DNA of 52,105 bases from CALWZE01 sp036644375. Its GTDB lineage: Bacteria > Bacillota > Clostridia > Oscillospirales > Ruminococcaceae. The stretch is taken from NCBI GenBank assembly GCA_036644375.1, contig JAVXQD010000014.1, positions 1-52,105 on the forward strand. Direction: 5' to 3'. Shown here piece after piece: positions 16,651 to 25,180 of this stretch (position 1 is the stretch's first letter; every line of letters begins with the position of its first letter). The notes under the pieces were generated by a model. The model made no database searches and was not told the DNA's origin. It worked only from the letters and a program-made list of their open reading frames with translations. The position numbers were made by a program, and so were the translations under genes.

Positions 16651-18141
16651 CTATTCGTCACGAAGCAACTCTGCAAATTTTTCCGCAGAAATCGGCTTTG
16701 AATAATAGAAACCCTGAACCGTTTCGCACCCGCATCCGCGAAGGAAAAGAACTTGCTCTCTTGTCTCAACACCCTCTGCGACAACGGACATATCAAGCTC
16801 CTTGGCCATGCGGATAATGTTGGCGACAACCGTTTTTTCCCGCTTGGAATTCAATGTTTCGCTCAGCATAAAGCGATCCAGTTTTATGATATCCACGGGA
16901 AGATTTTTCAGTACGTTCAGAGATGAATATCCCGAGCCAAAATCATCAATCGAGATGCGAAAGCCATTCTCATGCAAAACATTCAGAACCGTAATCAGCT
17001 TGTCCAAATCCTTATAAACAATATTCTCGGTAATTTCCAGTTCAATCATACCTGCCGGAACATTGCTGCGACGCAGCTTTTCACAGATTACTTCAACATA
17101 ATTTTGGCTGTACATATATCGTCGGGACTGATTGATTGAAATCGGAAACGCTTGAGCGTTTTTATCGAGCTGAGAGCGCACAAATTCGCACAGCTTATCC
17201 ATCAAGTACATATCCATTTGATAAATGGCACCGGTCTGCTCAAACAGCGGAATAAAATCGCCCGGCATCACTATGCTTCCGTCAGACCTAATCCATCTGA
17301 CAAGCGCCTCTCCGCCAACTATTTTTTCACTGAACAGATTATATTTCGGCTGTATAAATAACTTGAATTCCCCATTTTCCAACGCCTCCGGCATCGCTTT
17401 TTCAAGCTCGATATCGCGGTCAATTTGATTCTGCATTTTCAGGTTATAGACGGCAATATCGGATTCATGCTTGTTTTTGGCAGCCTTTCGGGCGATGTTG
17501 GATTTTTCGATTGATGACACGATATCATCACAATTTTCTATCTTATAAACCCCAAATGCCATTTGAACTGAATAATAACCGCCTGACGGCTGCTCCCATA
17601 AGGCAATTTGACTGCGCAGCTTTTCAATTGTCTGCAGCGCTCCGTCCACACTGTCTCCTGTAAAAATCAAAAAAAGAAAATGGTCTGTGCCGACGCGCGC
17701 AAAGGCTTCATCCTTTTTCAAAATATTTCTGAGACAACGAGCGATATGCAGCAGTAACTCGTTTCCGGCACCGTAGCCCAAATCGTTATTCAAATAACGA
17801 AACTGCTTAACATCGAAATTCACCAGTGCATATTTCCGGGCGCCGAATTGACGAAACAGCATTTCCGCATCCAGCTTAAAGCGCTCGGCATTTGCCGCAC
17901 CCGTAAGCGTGTCATAGTATGCCAGCTTAATAATCTTTTCATTGGACTTTCTTTTCGTCACGGCGATATAAATGGCAATAAAGGTAAATAGCACCGAAAC
18001 AACCGTCAGAAGAAGAACAGTGAGCAAAATCACCTTTTGCGACCGCTCGAAAACTGCTGTTGCAGGCAATGAGGTAATTAAAAACCAATCATTTGATCCC
18101 TTAATGGGCGCGTAGGCAAAAAAGCGATCTTCAGTTCTCAT
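16651..18141 (-). CDS. C-terminal part of a c-di-GMP phosphodiesterase (degenerate GGDEF plus EAL), separated by frameshift
   Basis: The frame supplies the membrane-proximal end of a sensor domain, a membrane segment (about residues 36-60), a GGDEF domain and an EAL domain. The GGDEF signature is degraded to GTDHF, so cyclase activity is unlikely. The EAL domain looks intact: GEALVRW, LEITEN, IDDFGSGYSSL, IIKLDRF and AEGVE provide the metal and catalytic residues for hydrolysing cyclic di-GMP. The apparent ATG at 18141 is inside conserved sensor sequence (DRFFAYAPIKGS), and the reading frame continues upstream without a start, so this is the rear half of one gene whose front half is 18131-18865. 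A terminator lies downstream. Confidence 0.85.
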   Translation of the reverse strand: MRTEDRFFAYAPIKGSNDWFLITSLPATAVFERSQKVILLTVLLLTVVSVLFTFIAIYIAVTKRKSNEKIIKLAYYDTLTGAANAERFKLDAEMLFRQFGARKYALVNFDVKQFRYLNNDLGYGAGNELLLHIARCLRNILKKDEAFARVGTDHFLFLIFTGDSVDGALQTIEKLRSQIALWEQPSGGYYSVQMAFGVYKIENCDDIVSSIEKSNIARKAAKNKHESDIAVYNLKMQNQIDRDIELEKAMPEALENGEFKLFIQPKYNLFSEKIVGGEALVRWIRSDGSIVMPGDFIPLFEQTGAIYQMDMYLMDKLCEFVRSQLDKNAQAFPISINQSRRYMYSQNYVEVICEKLRRSNVPAGMIELEITENIVYKDLDKLITVLNVLHENGFRISIDDFGSGYSSLNVLKNLPVDIIKLDRFMLSETLNSKREKTVVANIIRMAKELDMSVVAEGVETREQVLFLRGCGCETVQGFYYSKPISAEKFAELLRDE

Positions 18142-18865
18142 GACAAGATGTGAAACACCGCTCTTTCCGCCTTTTCAAATTGTTCTTAAATTGGTCCACT
18201 GTCTCTGCTTTATTTCGAGTTTTGGCAATATCATAAATGTTTGTTCCGATTCGTTCTTTTACCGGATGTAAAAGAACATTGGCATCCGAATCAACTATAA
18301 ACGCAAGACCGCTTTCGTGATAAAAAGAGATATCAATGCGTTCGGTGAGCTTATCCAGTTCATATCCGGAAAACAGCACGCTGACAACCTCACCGTCATG
18401 ATATACAGGCACTGCATAGACAATGCCCGGCGTCACACCGTCAACCTTGTCAATAATAGGCTCGGAAAGAAACCGCTGACCTTTTACTGCCGCTTTAAAA
18501 AATTCCCGATCCGATACCGAGAATGCATGGTCATCGCTTCCGATTGCATTTCCCTCAAGATCGACGATTGCAATTCGGAACAGCCGAAACTTGTTTGCCT
18601 GCTGCTTAATCCGTGCAATTTTATACTCTAATGGAACCTCCGGGTCGGAGATGCTGCCATCTGCAAGCACCTCAAGTATATCAAAATCTCGGGCAATCTG
18701 GCGCTGCACCGAAGCTGCGCCCTGTGTTGCTACCTCTGAGAGATGCATCTGTGATTCACTTGTCAGCAGTTCGGTAATATATCGCGCATAAAACACGCTG
18801 AGCACAATAAAAATTCCGGCGACAAATGCTGCGACAATAAGATTCTTTTTTCCTTTACCCCTCAT
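18131..18865 (-). CDS. N-terminal sensor part (dCache-like) of the frameshifted phosphodiesterase
   Basis: A 244-residue frame with an N-terminal membrane segment (residues 9-31) and an extracellular double-Cache-like domain (VDLEGNAIGSDD, SDREFFKAAVKGQ, YAVPVYHDGEVVSVLFSG). After NNLK the frame runs into a tail without family resemblance and stops. One base different within the AAAA run near 18177 would join it to the other frame (KGGKSGVSH, then MRTEDRFF), restoring a normal Cache-GGDEF-EAL protein of about 735 residues. A consensus promoter lies upstream. It is either a genuine null mutation or a sequencing error. Confidence 0.82.
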   Translation of the reverse strand: MRGKGKKNLIVAAFVAGIFIVLSVFYARYITELLTSESQMHLSEVATQGAASVQRQIARDFDILEVLADGSISDPEVPLEYKIARIKQQANKFRLFRIAIVDLEGNAIGSDDHAFSVSDREFFKAAVKGQRFLSEPIIDKVDGVTPGIVYAVPVYHDGEVVSVLFSGYELDKLTERIDISFYHESGLAFIVDSDANVLLHPVKERIGTNIYDIAKTRNKAETVDQFKNNLKRRKERCFTSCHEN

Positions 18866-18912
18866 GCTTCAAATAGCCACCCATCTGCTGTATCTTATGT
18901 ATATATAGTTTT

Positions 18913-18941
18913 ATTCTACCATACAAAAGTCATATTAACAA
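18913..18941 (-). promoter_or_regulatory. Promoter of the Cache-GGDEF-EAL gene
   Basis: On the minus strand TTGTTA (18936-18941), 17 bp, and an extended -10 TGG-TAGAAT (18913-18918). Predicted start near 18906. Confidence 0.6.
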
Positions 18942-19010
18942 CAAAATATGGGCAATATGTCGAATTTTAAACATATAAATTTGTTGCAACCCAATCGAAA
19001 CCCTGCACCC

Positions 19011-19052
19011 AAAGAGATTGAGACGAAACTAAAAAATCGTCTCAGCCTCTTT
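19011..19052. terminator. Bidirectional terminator-like hairpin
   Basis: GAGACGA (19020-19026) pairs with TCGTCTC (19037-19043), and AAAGAG/CTCTTT extends it beyond a 3x3 internal loop. T runs lie on both outer sides. It lies downstream of MATE module 3 on the minus strand. Confidence 0.65.
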
Positions 19053-19116
19053 TTGTATATTTGCAATTCCCGGATACTTTTTTTATCGGCTATCAGAGCC
19101 TCATCTCCGAATCGGG

Positions 19117-20508
19117 TTAACCGATGTGCAAAACCGCATTCTGCTCAAGTAAATTATCGCTTTTTCGCTTCGAAATATTTCTTTTTACAGCCATGGCAAA
19201 CAGCACCGACAGCAAATCCGCAAGCGGCATACAGAAGAATAAAGCCATAATCGGGGATATGCTTAAGTTTCCAAGCGAAGCTAAAAACGGCATGATATAT
19301 ATCAATGGAATCAGAAAGAAAACCTGCCTTGAAAGAATGAGCAGCACGGATGCGAATTCATGCTCAGTCACCTGTAATAACGTCATATCGGTATATAAAA
19401 TTCCAATGAGGGGAAAGCCCAGAAAAACAATAAACATAATTGTTTTCGCCAATGCGGATATCTCCGGACTTCCGCCAAAAACAGACGCGAGATTCTGACC
19501 GAAATTCATCATAAGCAGCAGAGCACCAAACCCATAAGCACCGCACATCAGCATGGTGCGCTTTGAAACCTGTGCAATTTTTTCTTTCTCTCCATTCCCG
19601 CTGAAGTAGGAAATAATATTCTGCACGCCCTGAGTCAGCCCGACAATCGGAACCAATATGAATGTGTAAATTCGCTGAACAACACTCCACGCCGCAACAT
19701 GAGACATCGTTCCGAGCGTAAGCAGCCTTGCATTAATGACAAAGCCGGTGCACCCGCCAAGCACCTGTATTGCCGTTTGCGAAATACCGATTTTAACAAG
19801 CTCCCGTATTCCGACAAAAAATTCCGACATAGGCAGAGGCTCACTGTGCAGCCAAAGCTTCTTTTTTACCAAAAACGACACCGCACACATCGCACATACG
19901 GATTCACTTGCAAATGTGCCCCACGCAAGACCTGAAATTCCCATTTTAAACAAAAATGCAAAAACAAAATTGCAAACAATATTGACCGCAACAGCACCCG
20001 TGATAATTTTCACTTCCACTTTCGGAAATCCGAACGCTCGGATACAGCAGGTCAATGTGTACCCGACACTGCTGAAAATATTGCTCAAGAGTTGAATTTG
20101 CAGATATTTCTTCGCCAGAAAAAATATCTCTCCATCCGCTCCCAAGACAGAAAGTATCCTCGGCATGGCAAAGTAGCAAATCGCCGAGGTGGCAATTGCC
20201 ATAACTATGCTCATCACAACGCCGGTCGTATAACTTCGGTTTTGTCTCTCCGCGTCGTTTAAATATCTTGCAATCAAAATTCCGGTCGACATTGCAAATA
20301 GGGTTTGCAATGCTGTGAAAATTCCGAGTATCGGAGATATCAATGCCATCGCAGACAGCGCGCTGCCCCCGATTTCCGCAAGATTCCCTGCAAATGCCGT
20401 ATCGACAATTCCCGTCAGCATTTCGATCATCAGCGACAAAATGGATGGTATACCGAATATAAAAATCAATTTAGTCAGTGATTTGTGTTCATAAATATTT
20501 TTTTCCAT
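19117..20508 (-). CDS. MATE family efflux transporter (module 3)
   Basis: A 463-residue twelve-segment MATE exporter (FGIPSILSLMIEMLTGIVDT at the N-terminus, FAGNLAEIGGSALSAMALI after it, QGVQNIISYFSGNGEKEK opening the second half). The ATG at 20508 has GGAGG seven bases upstream, whereas the longer frame to 20550 runs through the promoter region. It lies directly downstream of a WYL-type regulator, separated by a palindrome, and is probably its target. It is the third unrelated-looking MATE gene in 11 kb. Confidence 0.92.
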   Translation of the reverse strand: MEKNIYEHKSLTKLIFIFGIPSILSLMIEMLTGIVDTAFAGNLAEIGGSALSAMALISPILGIFTALQTLFAMSTGILIARYLNDAERQNRSYTTGVVMSIVMAIATSAICYFAMPRILSVLGADGEIFFLAKKYLQIQLLSNIFSSVGYTLTCCIRAFGFPKVEVKIITGAVAVNIVCNFVFAFLFKMGISGLAWGTFASESVCAMCAVSFLVKKKLWLHSEPLPMSEFFVGIRELVKIGISQTAIQVLGGCTGFVINARLLTLGTMSHVAAWSVVQRIYTFILVPIVGLTQGVQNIISYFSGNGEKEKIAQVSKRTMLMCGAYGFGALLLMMNFGQNLASVFGGSPEISALAKTIMFIVFLGFPLIGILYTDMTLLQVTEHEFASVLLILSRQVFFLIPLIYIMPFLASLGNLSISPIMALFFCMPLADLLSVLFAMAVKRNISKRKSDNLLEQNAVLHIG

Positions 20509-20534
20509 GTGTTTACCTCCGTATATAATAATAT

Positions 20535-20569
20535 CAGCTAAACACGACACATAATGTCATGTTTAGCTG
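20535..20569 (-). promoter_or_regulatory. Palindrome between the WYL regulator and its MATE gene
   Basis: CAGCTAAACA (20535-20544) and TGTTTAGCTG (20560-20569) form perfect arms, with GACA/TGTC continuing inside. The regulator's TAA stop lies within one arm. No T run follows on the minus strand, so an operator or RNA hairpin is more likely than a terminator. Confidence 0.6.
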
Positions 20570-21201
20570 AGGCTGTTTTTATATTCTTCGTATGAAATAA
20601 ACTCACAATCAAATTCGATATCGGTTAAATCCATCGACTCTATAGTGTTGCATTTTATCAGCTGATACACATCTGAAAAGCAAAACAGGTACAGTCCGTC
20701 AGGTTTCAGCACGTAGCCGATGGGCGCAATTTTCAAGACTCCGTTAACTATGGCATAAATCTCATTATCTAAACAATAATCTGTTTTTTTATAAATCCAA
20801 TCCTCAACGTCAACCTTTTCCGACAGTAAATCAATACTGAGATAACGCTCCGCATCATGCTCAAACACTGTGCTCAATTCCGGCGCAATCAGGCATAGCT
20901 TATTGACAATCTCGTTTTTCTCAGTTACAGGGGAAAGGCTGTTCATGATTTTGAGCGCAAAAATAATCTGATGGATATCCGTGTCGGTAAAAAAGCTGGT
21001 GCCGAATTTATAATTTTCGTCCAGACGCACACCGCCGCCGACACCCTGTGTACAGTAGACCGGGATACCCATGGCAGACAACCGATCAATGTCCCGCTCG
21101 ATTGTTTTTGTGCTCACCTCGAAATGCTGTGCAAGCTGCTTGTAGGTAGTTTTCTTCTGTTTCAGCAAATAGATCAGCACTTCCAAATGTCTGCCTTTAA
21201 T
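20563..21201 (-). CDS. YafY-type HTH/WYL-like transcriptional regulator with probable AUU start
   Basis: From the ATT at 21201 the protein has 212 residues. An HTH_11 domain (LEVLIYLLKQKKTTYKQLAQ, then HFEVSTKTIERDIDRLSAMG) is followed by a VYCTQGVGGGVRL wing and a C-terminal effector region as in YafY/WYL regulators. A GTG at 21315 is formally available but sits upstream of a well-formed -10 box (21306-21311), so it cannot be on the transcript. The only good ribosome site, GGAGG at 21210-21214, is eight bases before ATT, and homologues begin at this point. An ATG at 21276 has no ribosome site. It probably controls the adjacent MATE pump. Confidence 0.82.
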   Translation of the reverse strand: MKGRHLEVLIYLLKQKKTTYKQLAQHFEVSTKTIERDIDRLSAMGIPVYCTQGVGGGVRLDENYKFGTSFFTDTDIHQIIFALKIMNSLSPVTEKNEIVNKLCLIAPELSTVFEHDAERYLSIDLLSEKVDVEDWIYKKTDYCLDNEIYAIVNGVLKIAPIGYVLKPDGLYLFCFSDVYQLIKCNTIESMDLTDIEFDCEFISYEEYKNSLS

Positions 21202-21305
21202 TATTACCACCTCCGTTATGAGGGCTTCTCTCCCTGCATCAGTGCAAATCAGTACTTGATTATACCTTTTGCGCATGGACTGCTTTTTAAGTAAGACTTT
21301 CGTAT

Positions 21306-21334
21306 ATTCTATCACATTAAAATCAAATTTTCAC
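21306..21334 (-). promoter_or_regulatory. Promoter of the WYL-type regulator
   Basis: On the minus strand GTGAAA (21329-21334), 17 bp, and extended -10 TGA-TAGAAT (21306-21311). Expected start near 21299, giving a leader of about 100 nt before the ATT codon at 21201. Confidence 0.55.
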
Positions 21335-21460
21335 AGTAAAAAGGCGAAAGCAAAATTTCGGTCGGATAAAATCGGATAAAAAATTGAAAAGCGCGGACAG
21401 CTCCTCCCCATGGAATCTTTTAAAGTCTCGTGCGAAGCAGCAGCGCTTTTGCAGGTATCG

Positions 21461-21697
21461 CTATCTCGCCTCCACAAACCACTTGGGATTCTCGTAAAAA
21501 AGATACTTTTCCCTGCCATCGATTCTCACTGTATATCTGATTCCCATCCCTCCGGCTCGGGTGCTCGCACAGCGGCGGATATCGAGAATGCGGTCAATCG
21601 AGAATATACGCTCATCGTTCCATATGATGTGAGTCGGCACGACATTTCCGTCTGTGTCAAACTCCGCCTTGACGCGCACATATGTCTTGTATTCCAA
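21461..21697 (-). CDS. Conserved small protein downstream of dinB
   Basis: A 78-residue protein with a TTG start (GGAG nine bases upstream) that begins 24 bp after the dinB stop. It is rich in charged and aromatic residues; segments such as DRILDIRRCASTRAGGMGIR and YTVRIDGREKYLFYENPKWF resemble small Firmicutes proteins of about 80 residues that I recall next to Y-family polymerase genes. Function is unknown. Sharing the dinB promoter, it should be SOS-induced (inference). Confidence 0.8.
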   Translation of the reverse strand: MEYKTYVRVKAEFDTDGNVVPTHIIWNDERIFSIDRILDIRRCASTRAGGMGIRYTVRIDGREKYLFYENPKWFVEAR

Positions 21698-21721
21698 AAT
21701 TCATCACTCCAAAATCGTTGA

Positions 21722-22963
21722 TTAGTGAAAAAAGCTTTCCGGGTATATTGTGTGCTCCCCCTTTGCATCAAGCGCCGACATCTCATTGTCGGTCAGCATC
21801 AAACCACGTTTAATGCTGTGAAAGCCATAGCGGTTGCGAAGCCCGTCCATCGCGCGCTCCAGCTCCTCCTGCCTTTGCATTTTTTGCACCTCGGGATAGA
21901 GGCACAGCTGTGTCACGGTGTCCCTCACAAGATTACATGCCCGAACCCCAAGTGAACGGACAGGCTTTTCGGACAGTCTGTGATATGAAAAAAGCTTGAT
22001 TGCAATACTGTAGATACTCTCGGAATCGCTTGCAGGATATGCGAGCGGCGCCTGCCGTTCGTAGGAAAAAAGGGTGGCATCGCGAATGGATATCTGCACG
22101 GTCTGACAGCGGCAGCCATGATCTCTGAGCCGTGAGGCGACACTCTCGCACAGCAGGTGCAGCGTGATTTTCAGCTCATCCTCATGAACGATGTCCCGCG
22201 GCGCAGTGGTGCTGTTGCCGATTGACTTGACAGGCGGATACTTCTCATACTGACGCACCTCGGAATAGTCTCTGCCATTTGCCCAGCTCCACAGAACAGA
22301 GCCGTTTTTGCCGAGCAGAGAGCGCAGTATTCCCACCTCGGTCTGTGCCAGCTCCCCTATTGTGTGAATGCCATAGCGCAGCAGCTTTTCGTTCGTCGCC
22401 CTGCCGATATATATCATCTCGCTCGCTTCAAGCGGCCAGACCTTTTCTCGAAAATCTGCTCGAGAAATCACGGTTGTGGCGTCCGGCTTTTTAAGGTCCG
22501 AGCCGAGCTTTGCGAACACCTTGCAAAAGGACACACCCACCGAGGCTGTTATTCCAAGTTCATACTTGATGCGCCCTCGAATCTCGTCCGCAATCGGCTT
22601 TCCGTTCGCAAGACCTCCGACACTTCCCGAAATATCAATCCAGCATTCATCGGGTCCGAAGCTCTCCACCCTGTCGGAATAGTCGGTGTAGATTTTGCGC
22701 GCTAACTGTGAATGCTTTGTATACAGCTCATAGTTGGGGTTAACGCAGATGAGATTGGGACATTTTTGCCGAGCTTGCCATATAGCCTCTCCTGTCTTGA
22801 CTCCGCTACTCTTTGCAAGCTGGTTCTTTGCGAGTATAATGCCGTGCCTAAGCTCGGCGTTTCCCGACACGGCAACGGGAAATGGGCGCAGCTCAGGATG
22901 GTAAAAGCACTCGACCGAGGCATAGAAGCTATTTAAATCACTGTGTAAAATGACTCTGTCCAT
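21722..22963 (-). CDS. dinB: DNA polymerase IV (Y-family translesion polymerase)
   Basis: A 413-residue error-prone polymerase for lesion bypass. The palm motifs are intact: HSDLNSFYASVE (metal Asp) and FGPDECWIDISG (catalytic Asp-Glu). The thumb HhH region (YGIHTIGELAQ) and little-finger domain follow. The start has AAGG upstream. An SOS box lies between promoter and gene, so LexA control is expected. The small conserved protein downstream is in the same transcript. Confidence 0.95.
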   Translation of the reverse strand: MDRVILHSDLNSFYASVECFYHPELRPFPVAVSGNAELRHGIILAKNQLAKSSGVKTGEAIWQARQKCPNLICVNPNYELYTKHSQLARKIYTDYSDRVESFGPDECWIDISGSVGGLANGKPIADEIRGRIKYELGITASVGVSFCKVFAKLGSDLKKPDATTVISRADFREKVWPLEASEMIYIGRATNEKLLRYGIHTIGELAQTEVGILRSLLGKNGSVLWSWANGRDYSEVRQYEKYPPVKSIGNSTTAPRDIVHEDELKITLHLLCESVASRLRDHGCRCQTVQISIRDATLFSYERQAPLAYPASDSESIYSIAIKLFSYHRLSEKPVRSLGVRACNLVRDTVTQLCLYPEVQKMQRQEELERAMDGLRNRYGFHSIKRGLMLTDNEMSALDAKGEHTIYPESFFH

Positions 22964-22979
22964 ACGCGCTCGCCTTCTT

Positions 22980-22993
22980 AGAACATTTGTTCT
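22980..22993 (-). promoter_or_regulatory. SOS (LexA) box of dinB
   Basis: AGAACATTTGTTCT, matching the Gram-positive LexA core GAAC-N4-GTTC with perfectly paired arms. It lies just downstream of the -10 of the dinB promoter, a position that blocks transcription. Confidence 0.88.
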
Positions 22994-23456
22994 TTACATC
23001 ATGCTTATTTTACCCCATTTGTGATAAAATGTCCATGTGTAATAAATGCCAAAATCAGCGGCTGCACTATATGTGTATTAAGCTGCAAAGCAATTTTCAC
23101 AATCCGCAATACTCAACACTTCACAACCGGCCAAAGCATCGGCATATCGGATTATGAGCATCTTTAAAATTTCTCCCTGTTGGGAACACAATTTCATGTA
23201 CTTATTACAAATGCATTGATATCTTTTTTCATGAGTGCTATTTTTAGGTTAATTGTTTTATGGTGTTTATATATTTCCTCTCACTCACAAAAGCAGTTAA
23301 TCTCCGTTTTTCTGCAATAAAGCCATAGCATATAGTGTCATTTTATTGAATATTTTGACAAAAAATATTATACTAATAAAAACTAAGCTACCCCTTAAGG
23401 AAAAATAAAGGTTTACAGTGTAAAATGATAATACGCCACAAAAGAGGGAGCAATGT
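22994..23456. other. Intergenic region between dinB and the M28 lipoprotein gene
   Basis: 463 bp with no gene. At the left is the dinB promoter (TGGACA 23030-23035, 17 bp, TAAAAT 23007-23012, minus strand). At the right is the promoter of the lipoprotein gene (23346-23374). The 300 bp between are AT-rich and show nothing I can support. Confidence 0.6.
23346..23374 (+). promoter_or_regulatory. Promoter of the M28 lipoprotein gene
   Basis: TTGAAT (23346-23351), 17 bp, TATACT (23369-23374). Predicted start near 23381 gives a leader of about 75 nt, containing the palindrome CCTTAAGG, before the ribosome site GAGGGAG. Confidence 0.65.
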
Positions 23457-25166
23457 ATGAAAAAAACAATTATTGCAATCATTGCAGGAATACTGTTGCT
23501 GTGCTCGTGCTCTGAGCTTGAGAAAAATCCAACAATTCAAGCCGAACCGAGTACACCGCACACAGAACAATCCGCACTTCCGAACGTACCCGTCGATCCG
23601 GTACAGATCACGGTGACCGAAAGTACACCCGAAACCGAGGTTCACGAAACGCCGCCTAAGCAGGAGCCTCCCACCTATGTAAGTGAGGTGAAACCCGCCG
23701 CTAAGCCCCCCGCTGCTTCTGCGCCTATAGTGCCGCCCACTGTTGCCATCAGCGAAGTGAATGAAGCCGTGTGGGCGACAACCGCCGTCAATGTCCGCGC
23801 CGGAGCTTCTGCCGACTGCGAAAGACTTGGAGGTCTATTGACCGGCGACCGTATACAGCGAACCGGCATCACCGACAATGGCTGGAGTCGAGTGGATTTT
23901 AAAGGAAAAGTCGGATTTGTGAAATCAGACTATTTGACAAATGCAGATCCTAAGCCATCTCCTGTATCGGGCGAAACCACTTCACCGCCCGCGCCTACAG
24001 CGCCGACGGTACCTCCGACTCCGCCCGCGCCTACAGCGCCGACGGTACCCCCAACTCCGCCCGCGCCCACAGAGCCAACGGTGCCCCCAACTCCTCCCGC
24101 GCCCGCAGAGCCGACGGTGCCCCCAACTCCTCCGGTGCCCGCAGAGCCGACGGTGCCCCCAACTCCTCCGGTGCCCGCAGAGCCGACAGTGCCACCGACT
24201 CCGCCCGTGCCCACAGAGCCGACAGCGCCCGCACCGCCGCCTGCTGAGTTTTCGATAACAACGCTCAGCGGAAACGTCAATCAGGACAATCTCAAAATGA
24301 CGCTGCACAAGCTCTGCAAGGAAATCGGCGCTCGGCGCGTCGGAACCAATGGCAATACCGCCGCACAACAGTACCTGTGGGAGAAGCTGCAGGCCTTGGG
24401 CTTTAACGAAGCCGATGGATCGCTGTGGAAGCACAAGTTCTATTCCACAGGAAATCTCTACACCGAAAATGTGATGTGTTCAATTCCAAGCAAAAACGGC
24501 AGCAGCAAAATAGTTGCAGTCAGCGCACATTTTGATTCGGTGCGGGATGTCGAGGGCGCTATAGACAACGGCTCCGGAGTTGCATCTCTGCTCGAAGCAT
24601 GCCGTGTTATCAAGGAATCCGGTGTGCAGTTCGATTTCGAGTTGCGTTTTTGCTTCTTTTCCGCAGAGGAGGACGGCTATAAAGGGGCCTACGAATACAT
24701 ACGCCGCCAAGGACCTAATCTTGCAAAGCACATCTGCAATTTCAACATAGACATGGCCGGATTCGCCAATTCCCCTGCACCGAAAGCTCTGGTGGTCAGC
24801 ACGAAGGGCGATCCCTCTACGAGCGACTGGAAGCCCGCACAGCCAAACATAATGAGCGGCTCAATTGTAAAGGCATATTATGCTCTGGACTTGAAGCTGG
24901 AAAAATACTATTCCCCGACAAATGCCGGAAAACACGATTCGGTTGCGTTTTGGAAGAACAATATTCCCACCGCTACTCTGTCGTGGCGCGAAATAGACCC
25001 AACACGAGCCTACGGCAATGATCTCGGTATCTCAACCCCCTCATTTATCCACTCAAGCTACGACACCTTGGAAAACCTCAATTTTGATTCGGTTGTCACA
25101 ACCACGAGACTTATTGTGACCTCGATATGCGCGCTCGGCGAGCGCGTTGCGGCGGGAGAATCATAA
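23457..25166 (+). CDS. Lipoprotein with SH3 domain, Pro-rich repeats and M28 aminopeptidase domain
   Basis: A 569-residue exported protein. Residues 1-18 are a lipoprotein signal (ILLLCSC). A bacterial SH3 domain at about 100-162 (VNVRAGASADCERLGGLLTG, GFVKSDYL) would bind cell wall. About seven 12-residue Pro/Thr repeats (175-258) make an extended linker. The C-terminal domain is a zinc aminopeptidase of family M28 with AHFDS, IDNGSGV, SAEED, NIDMAG and GKHDSVAF as metal and catalytic motifs. It is therefore a surface-held peptidase projecting from the membrane. A terminator follows at once. Substrate unknown. Confidence 0.9.
   Translation: MKKTIIAIIAGILLLCSCSELEKNPTIQAEPSTPHTEQSALPNVPVDPVQITVTESTPETEVHETPPKQEPPTYVSEVKPAAKPPAASAPIVPPTVAISEVNEAVWATTAVNVRAGASADCERLGGLLTGDRIQRTGITDNGWSRVDFKGKVGFVKSDYLTNADPKPSPVSGETTSPPAPTAPTVPPTPPAPTAPTVPPTPPAPTEPTVPPTPPAPAEPTVPPTPPVPAEPTVPPTPPVPAEPTVPPTPPVPTEPTAPAPPPAEFSITTLSGNVNQDNLKMTLHKLCKEIGARRVGTNGNTAAQQYLWEKLQALGFNEADGSLWKHKFYSTGNLYTENVMCSIPSKNGSSKIVAVSAHFDSVRDVEGAIDNGSGVASLLEACRVIKESGVQFDFELRFCFFSAEEDGYKGAYEYIRRQGPNLAKHICNFNIDMAGFANSPAPKALVVSTKGDPSTSDWKPAQPNIMSGSIVKAYYALDLKLEKYYSPTNAGKHDSVAFWKNNIPTATLSWREIDPTRAYGNDLGISTPSFIHSSYDTLENLNFDSVVTTTRLIVTSICALGERVAAGES
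23979..24230 (+). repeat. 36-bp tandem repeat encoding a Pro-rich linker
   Basis: Six clear 36-bp units (24015-24230) plus a degenerate first one (23979-24014), each coding a variant of PTVPPTPPAPTE. Units 4 and 5 (24123-24158 and 24159-24194) are nearly identical, suggesting recent copying. Unit number is likely to vary between strains. Confidence 0.9.
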
Positions 25167-25180
25167 CAAACAATCATAAA

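Noticed and set aside
23979..24230. CRISPR-like regular repeats
   Set aside because: Units are directly tandem without spacers and encode a Pro-rich linker in frame.
23930..24434. Long minus-strand and alternate-frame open reading frames over the Pro-rich repeats
   Set aside because: They arise because the GC-rich 36-bp repeat is open in several frames. The plus-strand lipoprotein frame has signal peptide, domains and ribosome site.
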